Shown in pieces: positions 5,973 through 11,752 of a stretch of DNA of 11,752 nt. The DNA lies in assembly GCA_007125415.1 (NCBI GenBank), contig SLDH01000003.1:1-11752 (forward strand), read 5' to 3'. The stretch's first letter is position 1, and each line of letters opens with the position of its first letter. Under the pieces are notes generated by a model. The model was not told the origin of the DNA. It was given only the letters and a program-made list of their open reading frames with translations, and made no database searches. The translations under genes were made by a program, and so were the position numbers. The stretch comes from Roseovarius sp. GTDB lineage: Bacteria > Pseudomonadota > Alphaproteobacteria > Rhodobacterales > Rhodobacteraceae.

Positions 5973-6998
5973 TCAGACGCCGCATATCCCTTGCAGGCGC
6001 AACCAGTCGGCATCGCTCAGCACCGGTTCGGGGGCCATATCGGCGAAGGGATCGGCCTCGATCAATGTCAGTGTCGTCTCTCCCGAGGGATCGCGGGCAT
6101 AGGCGTAAGGTGTCGCGCGAACGGCCCAGGCCTTGAAGCCTTCGAGCAGGGCTTCATCGTCGATCTCCTGGGCGGGCCCTGCAAGCACTGCTGTTGCATA
6201 GCTGCTCAGCATGTCGTCGGGCAACTCGCCGGTGGCCAGGAGACGAATGGAGGCAGAGAGCCCGCCGAAATTCAGCAGATCGGCCAGAGGGTCATGCATC
6301 TGTGCGCGCAGATGCTCGGCGATGATGTATCCGGCCAGCACGTCGGGCGTGTCATGATCCTCGACAAGGCTCTGGCTGATCAGGATGGCGCCCCCGGGCA
6401 GGTGCGCTGTGTCGTTCACACCCTGGCGCATCACCAGCAAGGGGCCGGGGCCGCTTGGCGCGGCCAGCCGTGCCGCCAGCCGCGCAAGAGCCCCATCCGC
6501 ATTGGGATCGCGGCAGGCAGGCCCGGTGACGGCGCGCAGATGCCCCAGCAGCAGGGTGCCGATCTCGGCGCGTTTCACCTGAGGCACCACCTGCACCGCA
6601 TGGTCCCGCGCCGCACCCGGCAACCAGAAGGCACCAAGGGCCACCACGGCAGCAACGGATGACACCAGTCCCACCAGCCGCAACCGCCCCGGGCGCGGCC
6701 GCCGCCGGGCGATGGCGCCGCGCAAACGTTCGATGGCGGCGGTCATCTCTCCTTCGCCGTCCCCCAGTTCCAGGGTTTCGCCCGGGTCACCGTCGGGGTG
6801 ATAGATCGCAGGGTGGTTGCCGGGATTGGCCCGCTCCACCGCGGCGAGCGACCAATGCGCGAGCGCACGGTCGCGCATGTCAGTCATGATGAGGGTGGAC
6901 TCGCCAATGGACACGATCACTTCGAGGCGCTGCGCCTCCGGGTTCGGCCGCCACAGTCCAGTGGCTTCGAGCCGTTGGTATCGGGTGAGTGCTGTCAT
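5973..6998 (-). CDS. One-TM conserved hypothetical protein resembling a degenerate M48 metallopeptidase
   Basis: 341 residues. A cytoplasmic N-terminal part (1-100, ending in an RRRPRPGR basic stop) is followed by one transmembrane helix (about 106-126) and a large outer domain. Residues 200-238 read like the M48 (HtpX/Ste24-type) core: LPGGAILISQSLV matches the family's 'LPGG.i.v..gLl' strand. The following helix, where active enzymes have HExxH, reads AEHLR (227-231): the Glu is kept at 228 but both zinc-binding His positions are replaced. It is therefore probably not an active zinc protease. The C-terminal part (ATPYAYARD, SGETTL, LIEADP, LSDADWLRLQGICG) resembles roseobacter hypothetical proteins I recall. 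Start: ATG at 6998, weak ribosome site. It is downstream of ppaC on the same strand, 157 bases away, possibly with its own promoter. The M48 relation is inference from motif spacing. Confidence 0.8.
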   Translation of the reverse strand: MTALTRYQRLEATGLWRPNPEAQRLEVIVSIGESTLIMTDMRDRALAHWSLAAVERANPGNHPAIYHPDGDPGETLELGDGEGEMTAAIERLRGAIARRRPRPGRLRLVGLVSSVAAVVALGAFWLPGAARDHAVQVVPQVKRAEIGTLLLGHLRAVTGPACRDPNADGALARLAARLAAPSGPGPLLVMRQGVNDTAHLPGGAILISQSLVEDHDTPDVLAGYIIAEHLRAQMHDPLADLLNFGGLSASIRLLATGELPDDMLSSYATAVLAGPAQEIDDEALLEGFKAWAVRATPYAYARDPSGETTLTLIEADPFADMAPEPVLSDADWLRLQGICGV

Positions 6999-7032
6999 CG
7001 CATTTGCAGGCCTGCTCTGCCTCTGGCGGAAA

Positions 7033-7061
7033 CAGTAGCATGTCCCGAGCGCTCACGGCAA
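7033..7061 (-). promoter_or_regulatory. Weak candidate promoter for the M48-like gene
   Basis: On the minus strand TTGCCG (7061-7056) is followed after 17 bases by CTACTG (7038-7033), about 35 bases upstream of the start codon at 6998. The -10 match is poor, so this is tentative. The rest of the 6999-7155 gap holds only the hairpins noted separately. Confidence 0.2.
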
Positions 7062-7122
7062 TCGCGGAGCGACCATAGCATATCGCGCCAAACGGCCTCA
7101 TCCCCACCCGGGACGCTCAGCA

Positions 7123-7154
7123 CGGGCATACGCCCGCCCGCCCCGAGGCGGGCG
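7123..7154 (-). terminator. Tandem GC hairpins just past the ppaC stop
   Basis: CGCCCGCC (7135-7142) and GGCGGGCG (7147-7154) form an 8-bp stem with a CCGA loop, starting two bases past the ppaC stop. A second stem, CGGGC/GCCCG (7123-7127 and 7132-7136), overlaps its outer end by two bases, so the two may be mutually exclusive. No T-run follows on the minus strand. It could slow or partly end transcription, or protect the ppaC 3' end. Confidence 0.4.
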
Positions 7155-7155
7155 C

Positions 7156-8076
7156 TCAGACCGCGAGGTTGGGGATGATCTGCTTCTTGCGGCTCATTAT
7201 CCCGGGCAGGACCACCGCATCGCCCGACACTTCGGCCCCGAAGCTCTTCCGGGCCACGCTTGCCACAAGGTCATTGGGCACAAGCAGGGTAGCTTCCTCG
7301 TTCAGGATATCCACGACAAAGAGCAGCACCTGATCGACACCATCCTCGGCAGCGACCGACTGCATGCTTTCCATCAGGCTCACCTTGCGGTCGAGGACCA
7401 TGGCAGGCGCGGTAGTCTCGAGAACCGACACGCGGAATTTCGTGCCAGCCACCTCGTATTCCTTGCTGTCCATGCGCAGAAGCTCGGCATCGGAAAAGGC
7501 TGAAACATCGGATTTCGCCGCGAACATCTTAGCCGCGTATTCCGCGATATCGATCCCCAGATCGGCGGCGAGCCCTTCGGCGACGGCGCGGTCATGATCG
7601 GTGGTTGTGGGGCTGCGGAACGCAAGCGTATCGCTCAGGATACAGGTCAGCGCCGTTCCCTTGGCCCAGTCGGGCATGCGCGCAGCATCCTTACCCATCA
7701 GGTCGATCATCACCGTGGCGGTGCAGGCGAGGGGACGGATGGTGATGTCGATGGGCCCTTTGGTCTCCAGCCCGCCCACCAGCTTGTGATGGTCGATGAT
7801 CGCCCGAACGTCGGCTGCGTTGATGTTGACGGGCAGTTCGGCGGGATTGTTCGTGTCCACGATGACGCAGGGCTGTGCGTCCTCGACATCGGCGATGATG
7901 CGGGGCTTGGGCAGCTTCCAGTGATCGAGCAGGAAAGCGGCTTCGGTATTCGGCTCACCCAGCAGAACCGGCTCTGCCGTGATTCCCCTGATCTCGTTGA
8001 GATACCAGGCCCAGAGAATGGGGGAGCCGGTGGAATCCGTATCGGGGGATTTGTGTCCGAAAACTTGGAGGGTCAT
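7156..8076 (-). CDS. ppaC: Manganese-dependent inorganic pyrophosphatase (family II)
   Basis: 306 residues, the usual length for a family II PPase of the DHH phosphoesterase superfamily. It hydrolyses cytoplasmic pyrophosphate to phosphate, pulling nucleic-acid and other biosynthetic reactions forward, with Mn2+ (or Co2+) in the active site. All expected metal and substrate residues are present: GHKSPDTDS (7-15) with His8, Asp12 and Asp14; Asp74 in VDTN; the DHHK motif (96-99); Asp149 in LSDT; and the C-terminal DHHA2-domain SRKKQ motif (295-299) that binds pyrophosphate. There are no CBS/DRTGG regulatory domains. The start is ATG 8076, giving MTLQVFGHK as in homologues; the frame stays open upstream but encodes nothing family-like. 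A weak CGGAAC precedes it. A good promoter lies about 60 bases upstream and diverges from that of the neighbouring plus-strand gene. A hairpin follows the stop. Confidence 0.96.
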   Translation of the reverse strand: MTLQVFGHKSPDTDSTGSPILWAWYLNEIRGITAEPVLLGEPNTEAAFLLDHWKLPKPRIIADVEDAQPCVIVDTNNPAELPVNINAADVRAIIDHHKLVGGLETKGPIDITIRPLACTATVMIDLMGKDAARMPDWAKGTALTCILSDTLAFRSPTTTDHDRAVAEGLAADLGIDIAEYAAKMFAAKSDVSAFSDAELLRMDSKEYEVAGTKFRVSVLETTAPAMVLDRKVSLMESMQSVAAEDGVDQVLLFVVDILNEEATLLVPNDLVASVARKSFGAEVSGDAVVLPGIMSRKKQIIPNLAV

Positions 8077-8134
8077 GGCAATTTGTTCCGTTCGTTCATG
8101 GCATTGGAGAGAAGCCGGGAAGGATTCGTGCCGG

Positions 8135-8163
8135 GTTATAGTCAGGCCCTGCGGTATTGTCAC
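8135..8163 (-). promoter_or_regulatory. Promoter for ppaC
   Basis: Read on the minus strand, GTGACA (8163-8158) is followed by a 17-base spacer and TATAAC (8140-8135); each box matches the sigma-70 consensus at five of six positions. The predicted start is near 8128, leaving a leader of about 50 bases. Confidence 0.6.
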
Positions 8164-8201
8164 CGGGGCCGGAGAGGAAAAGATTGACGCATGCGCCCCG
8201 G
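8163..8201. repeat. 7-bp inverted repeat between the divergent promoters
   Basis: CCGGGGC (8163-8169) and GCCCCGG (8195-8201) are exact inverted copies, 25 bases apart. They span the -35 regions of both divergent promoters. An 8-base palindrome, CGCATGCG (8188-8195), sits in the plus-strand promoter spacer. This may be an operator region, or chance in GC-rich DNA. Confidence 0.35.
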
Positions 8202-8212
8202 CTGAGGATACT
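8184..8212 (+). promoter_or_regulatory. Promoter for the effector-like gene
   Basis: TTGACG (8184-8189), a 17-base spacer and GATACT (8207-8212) give a good sigma-70-like promoter. The predicted start is near 8219, about 22 bases before the ATG at 8241, leaving room for the GGAG ribosome site at 8229-8232. Confidence 0.55.
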
Positions 8213-8240
8213 TTCGGTATTTTATTTCGGAGTGATTGCC

Positions 8241-9824
8241 ATGGCAAAGGTAAAGCTGAAAGCCCCGGTCGGCCTTGCACCACGCACGAGCGAGGGTGGC
8301 CCGGTTCGCAACAATTCCCAGGATGTGGAGCTTGTCCGCAAGATGCTGAAGGCCAACGGGCTGAACGTGGCACCGGGCAACAAGGTGGACGCTGGCCTGA
8401 TCAAGGCCATTGGTGCCTTCCAGAAGAAGGCCGGTTTCAAGTGGCCCGACAAGGTGGTCGATCCAGGCGGCCGCACACTCAAGGCGCTGACGCCAAAATA
8501 TGAAGCGGCGCTCAAGGAAGAGGCAAAGCCCGAGGCCAAGGAAAAGCCGATCCCGATGAAGCGGGTCAAGTGGAAGGGCAAGGATCTTCTGCTGACCGAG
8601 AAGGACTATGAGCTGGTCAAGGCCGATATCTTCAAGCAGCTCGACCGTTACATCAAGACGATGATTTCGAGACATGATCTCAATCTCAGGATCTATCAGG
8701 ACTATCTTGACACCGCGCGGATCAAGAACGGCCTGCTGAACGCCGTCGCCAACGCAATGATCATGACCTGGGGCGGGATCAAGTTTCCAAAATCGTCGGT
8801 CGTCACCCGCTCGATCAAGGCCACGGGTGCATTGGACCGCGCGGTCAAGAGCAAGAATCTCGAGATGCTGAACACTGCCCTGCCCGAGGCAGAGCAGGCG
8901 ATCAACGAATTTTCCGCGGAAGTCGAGCGGTTCCTGAAGGAATATATCGGCTCGGGAAATCAGGTCGGGACCGCCCTCATGGTGACTTCGGCGACCTCCT
9001 TTGCCGTTGTGGGAGTGATGGCGGCTCCGGCTGTGGCCACGGCAACGGGAATGACGGCGGCCAAGGCCATGCTCGTCTCGGGCGCCTCCGTGTCGATGTT
9101 GCAATCGGCTTCGCAGGAATTGGGAAAGCATGCCAGCGGTCAGAAGGTGACCGTGTGGCAATCGGTCAAGGCGGTGGCGATCGACGGCACCATCGGGTTG
9201 GCGACCGCGGGCATCGGCAACAAGGTTCCGGTGAAGTACATCGAGGGGCTCTGCAAGGGGCTTGCCCCACGCCTGGCCTCGAAGGTCCCCTATCTGACGG
9301 TCAAGCAGCTTGAGCCGTTCCTGGTGAAGTATCTCGCCCATTCGGGGGCCGAGGTGTTGAAGGCTTCGATGGTCGCGGCGGTCAATGAGATCGGCAGGAC
9401 CGCCAAGACGGGCAAGGTGCCGACCGAGATGGAATTCAAGGCGGCACTCGAGAACATCCTGTTCGCCGCGCTGACCGCCGGCGCGCTGAAGAAGCTGGGC
9501 GGGTTCCAGAAGAAATGGGCCTACAAGAACAAGGAGATCCTGCAGGGCCAGCTCGTGCCTGATCGTTTCGCCAAGGTGGTCAAGAACAACAATGTCCCCA
9601 ATACGATCAAGGCAAAGATGTATGCCGATGTCGCCAACAAGGTCAGCGAAGAGGCGATGAAGCTCGGTTTTCTGAAGGCGATCGAAAATTCCGACGGCAC
9701 GCCGGACGAGGCCAAGCTCATCAATATCGCTTCAAAGGAACTGGCCAGGGACAAACGGATCGAAAAGCTGATCGACGCGGAAATCCAGAAGGCGCTGAAG
9801 AAGCACAAGGTGCCGGCGGGGTAG
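8241..9824 (+). CDS. Effector-like protein: peptidoglycan-binding-like N-terminus plus hydrophobic helical body
   Basis: 527 residues. Residues 25-83 resemble a PG_binding_1-type domain: DVELVRKMLKANG, then VDAGLIKAIGAFQ, then VVDPGGRTLKAL. The ending 'VDPGGRTL.AL' is one I associate with N-termini of secreted effectors (type VI and similar). A Lys/Glu/Pro linker (89-106) leads to a helical part (117-238), a long Ala/Gly/Val-rich hydrophobic stretch (about 242-290, TALMVTSATSFAVVGVMAAP and on) and a second, milder one (308-328, IDGTIGLATAGIG). A basic helical C-terminus (330-527) ends in lysines. There is no Sec signal peptide and no catalytic motif I recognise. ATG 8241 has GGAG eight bases upstream; an in-frame GTG at 8157 would precede the apparent promoter. 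It is transcribed alone, divergent from ppaC and convergent with the TraB/GumN gene; no partner or immunity gene is adjacent. A toxin or effector role is inference. Confidence 0.85.
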   Translation: MAKVKLKAPVGLAPRTSEGGPVRNNSQDVELVRKMLKANGLNVAPGNKVDAGLIKAIGAFQKKAGFKWPDKVVDPGGRTLKALTPKYEAALKEEAKPEAKEKPIPMKRVKWKGKDLLLTEKDYELVKADIFKQLDRYIKTMISRHDLNLRIYQDYLDTARIKNGLLNAVANAMIMTWGGIKFPKSSVVTRSIKATGALDRAVKSKNLEMLNTALPEAEQAINEFSAEVERFLKEYIGSGNQVGTALMVTSATSFAVVGVMAAPAVATATGMTAAKAMLVSGASVSMLQSASQELGKHASGQKVTVWQSVKAVAIDGTIGLATAGIGNKVPVKYIEGLCKGLAPRLASKVPYLTVKQLEPFLVKYLAHSGAEVLKASMVAAVNEIGRTAKTGKVPTEMEFKAALENILFAALTAGALKKLGGFQKKWAYKNKEILQGQLVPDRFAKVVKNNNVPNTIKAKMYADVANKVSEEAMKLGFLKAIENSDGTPDEAKLINIASKELARDKRIEKLIDAEIQKALKKHKVPAG

Positions 9825-9833
9825 GTCTCACCA

Positions 9834-9880
9834 CGCTGTTCAAGGCCGGCAATCCGGCAGGACGCGACACTGTAGCAGCG
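9834..9880. other. Nested inverted repeats in the convergent gap
   Basis: GCCGG/CCGGC (9845-9849 and 9854-9858, loop CAAT) sits inside CGCTG/CAGCG (9834-9838 and 9876-9880). They lie between the stops of two convergent genes. There is no T-run on either side, so bidirectional termination is only possible. Confidence 0.25.
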
Positions 9881-9895
9881 GTCTGGGAAACGGGG

Positions 9896-10882
9896 TCAGG
9901 GGTTGAAGGGCAACCGCTCGATCCGGAAGCCTTCTTCCTCCAACAGGCGCAGCACGCCGATTTCGCCGGGCAGATGGGCGGCACCCACCGCCGCAAAGAC
10001 CTGTCGGCCTTCTGCGGCCTCCAGCAACAACGCCACCCAGGCGCGGTTGCGGTCCTCCAGCAGGAGTTTTTCGAAGAGCGCGAAATCTTCGGCCGCATCC
10101 GGCCCGCCCAATTCCAGCGAGACGGCCTTGGAATATTCCCAGAGCAGCGCCATTTCCTCCGCGAGATAGCGCTGGCGCAGCGTATGGGCCATGTCATCGG
10201 CATCCAGATCTTCGGTCAGGAAGAGGCGGATCATGTCAAGCTGATCCTCCTGCGGAAAGCTGTCGAGCATGGTCATCAGCGCGCGGTAGGATTCCAGCGA
10301 GCGGCTGGGATTGCCCAGCGCTTCGGCATGCAGGCCGATCAGCTTGTCGATCCCGTCGCCCTCCAGCACACCGTTGCGCGCTTCGCACGGTCCGACACCC
10401 AGCAGCATGGCGGCCCAGATCGGCTTGAACTTGGCGGCCATGAAGCCCGGAATGGCGCGCTCGGCCATGGCTTGCCTGTAGATCTGCCAATCCGCCTCGC
10501 CAAGCAGATCGGGCAATGTGGGGCCTTCGGTGAGAAACATGATGGAGGGGTCCGCGGCGACCTCTCGTTCCATCTCGGCCATATCGGCATTCGAGACCTC
10601 GAGATACACATCCTGTGCCGCGCCGATCAGCGGCTTCAGCGCGTCCAGATGGCTCCGGGTGTCATCATGGGCGAAATGATAGGTGCCGAACCAGATGATC
10701 TCCGTCTCGCCCTTGCTGGCACGCCACAAAAGCCCCTCGGGATAGGGCATCGTCTCGGCGCGTTCGGCCAGCGCGGCGCGCTCTGCCTGCGGCATCTGCG
10801 CGATCAGATCGCGCCCCTCGCAAAGGGCGGCGGCAGCCATGGGGCTGAAGAGAAAGAACAAAACAGCTGCAAATCTCGTCAT
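9896..10882 (-). CDS. Secreted TraB/GumN-family protein
   Basis: 328 residues, TraB/GumN family (PF01963), distantly related to the Tiki/EreA-like fold with putative metal-dependent hydrolase activity. Both family GxxH motifs are present: GTYH (66-69) after a strand, and GAAH (300-303) followed by LPGE near the C-terminus. Other family landmarks are YLEV (93-96), the GIDKLIGLHA segment (177-186) and RNRAW (278-282). The N-terminus is a signal peptide (MTRF, hydrophobic to about 14, then AAAA, cleavage near 19), so it is probably periplasmic. Cys21 and Cys166 could form a disulphide; Leu before Cys21 argues against a lipoprotein. The start is ATG 10882 because the signal peptide follows directly and GGAG lies ten bases upstream; ATG 10930 would add 16 residues in front of it. 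A CATACT box lies 30-40 bases upstream. It diverges from groES. Its biochemical function is unknown. Confidence 0.88.
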   Translation of the reverse strand: MTRFAAVLFFLFSPMAAAALCEGRDLIAQMPQAERAALAERAETMPYPEGLLWRASKGETEIIWFGTYHFAHDDTRSHLDALKPLIGAAQDVYLEVSNADMAEMEREVAADPSIMFLTEGPTLPDLLGEADWQIYRQAMAERAIPGFMAAKFKPIWAAMLLGVGPCEARNGVLEGDGIDKLIGLHAEALGNPSRSLESYRALMTMLDSFPQEDQLDMIRLFLTEDLDADDMAHTLRQRYLAEEMALLWEYSKAVSLELGGPDAAEDFALFEKLLLEDRNRAWVALLLEAAEGRQVFAAVGAAHLPGEIGVLRLLEEEGFRIERLPFNP

Positions 10883-10974
10883 CGGGGGCGGTCTCCGGAA
10901 AAAAGGGACAGGCTTCGAGAGTATGGGCATGCTCGGGGCTTTGGAAGGGGAAATGAAAATTTCGAATTGTCGTG

Positions 10975-11003
10975 TTGACAGCCGCGCAGCCTCTCCCTAA
11001 CTA
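10975..11003 (+). promoter_or_regulatory. groESL promoter
   Basis: TTGACA (10975-10980), a perfect -35, is followed by 17 bases and TAACTA (10998-11003) as a poor -10. Upstream DNA is unusually AT-rich here (10951-10968), like an UP element. The GTTG...CTAACT spacing could also suit RpoH (heat-shock sigma). The start would fall at about 11010, directly before the CIRCE operator. Confidence 0.6.
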
Positions 11004-11010
11004 CCGGGCA

Positions 11011-11037
11011 TTAGCACTCATTGGAGGTGAGTGCTAA
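11011..11037. promoter_or_regulatory. CIRCE element (HrcA operator) of groESL
   Basis: TTAGCACTC (11011-11019), a 9-base spacer and GAGTGCTAA (11029-11037) match the CIRCE consensus exactly. HrcA binds it and represses groESL; heat or misfolded protein, which ties up GroEL, relieves repression. It lies at the predicted transcription start, so bound HrcA would block initiation, and it would also be carried in the leader RNA. Confidence 0.97.
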
Positions 11038-11054
11038 CGGCTTGCTGCAAGCCG
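11038..11054 (+). other. Leader hairpin immediately after CIRCE
   Basis: CGGCTTG (11038-11044) pairs with CAAGCCG (11048-11054) around CTG, giving a 7-bp stem starting at the base after CIRCE. It is in the groES 5' leader, 22 bases before the AAGGAG ribosome site. It could stabilise the mRNA; together with the CIRCE stem it makes two tandem hairpins. Confidence 0.5.
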
Positions 11055-11091
11055 ATCTGGAGAAACTTTGAGCCTGAAGGAGCCAAAGACA

Positions 11092-11752
<661 letters not shown>

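Noticed and set aside
5081..6013. 310-codon minus-strand frame opposite permease 2
   Set aside because: It covers a clear permease gene on the other strand, and its product is low-complexity Asp/Glu/Arg/Gly-rich as expected for antisense of membrane-protein codons.
5961..6662. 233-codon plus-strand frame opposite the M48-like gene
   Set aside because: It is Gln/Gly/Cys-rich without motifs, and the minus strand encodes a coherent one-TM protein.
8077..8373. Longer ppaC frame upstream of ATG 8076
   Set aside because: The extra residues include the divergent promoter region and do not resemble any PPase N-terminus.
8160..9341. 393-codon minus-strand frame opposite the effector-like gene
   Set aside because: The plus-strand frame has a promoter, GGAG ribosome site and coherent domain layout; the minus frame is His/Arg/Leu-rich with no recognisable motif.
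2251..9824. Recent horizontal transfer of the two unusual genes as judged from base composition
   Set aside because: By eye both are as GC-rich as their neighbours, with no flanking repeats, tRNA, integrase or transposase, so composition gives no support for recent transfer.
10883..10930. Upstream ATG for the TraB/GumN protein
   Set aside because: It would put 16 residues ahead of a normal signal peptide; the downstream ATG has a ribosome site.
9974..10978. 334-codon plus-strand frame opposite the TraB/GumN gene
   Set aside because: It is antisense to a gene with both GxxH motifs and a signal peptide.

Overview
The window looks like a chromosomal segment of an alphaproteobacterium of the Rhodobacteraceae (roseobacter type). 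This rests on the high GC content with strong third-position bias, the GroES/GroEL protein sequences, the HrcA/CIRCE-controlled groESL promoter, a family II (Mn-dependent) pyrophosphatase, and conserved hypothetical proteins of a kind I associate with this family. It was read without database searches. No tRNA, rRNA, CRISPR array, insertion sequence or integrase is visible.

Layout. (1) 52-1238: a two-gene operon with an ATGA overlap. It encodes a TerB-like acidic helical protein and a PhnD/SsuA-type ligand-binding protein without a signal peptide, possibly read from a leaderless transcript. (2) 1392-5950: a complete polar amino-acid ABC importer of the histidine/arginine/opine (HisP-HisJ-HisQ-HisM) type, made of ATPase, periplasmic binding protein and two permeases. 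The ATPase is separated from the rest by an unrelated gene (2251-3336) for a helical, lysine-rich protein with a glycine-zipper hydrophobic segment and a long coiled coil. A perfect 12-bp hairpin lies between the binding-protein and permease genes. (3) 5973-8076, minus strand: manganese-dependent inorganic pyrophosphatase (ppaC), then a one-TM protein resembling an M48 metallopeptidase whose zinc-binding histidines are gone. (4) 8241-9824, plus strand: a 527-residue protein with an N-terminal peptidoglycan-binding-like domain and a large alanine/glycine-rich hydrophobic body, built like a secreted effector or toxin. It diverges from ppaC with well-formed promoters on both strands. (5) 9896-10882, minus strand: a secreted TraB/GumN-family protein. 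(6) 10975-11752: the groESL operon with promoter, perfect CIRCE operator, groES and the first 97 codons of groEL; the window ends inside groEL.

How it fits together. Most of the window is housekeeping: amino-acid uptake, pyrophosphate removal and protein folding. The two genes that do not fit are 2251-3336 and 8241-9824. Both encode lysine-rich, mostly helical proteins with a central hydrophobic Gly/Ala segment and no signal peptide. One interrupts a transporter operon and the other sits between two conserved genes. They are the best candidates for an undescribed system, such as effectors or pore-formers exported by a contractile or other non-Sec apparatus, but nothing in the window proves this.
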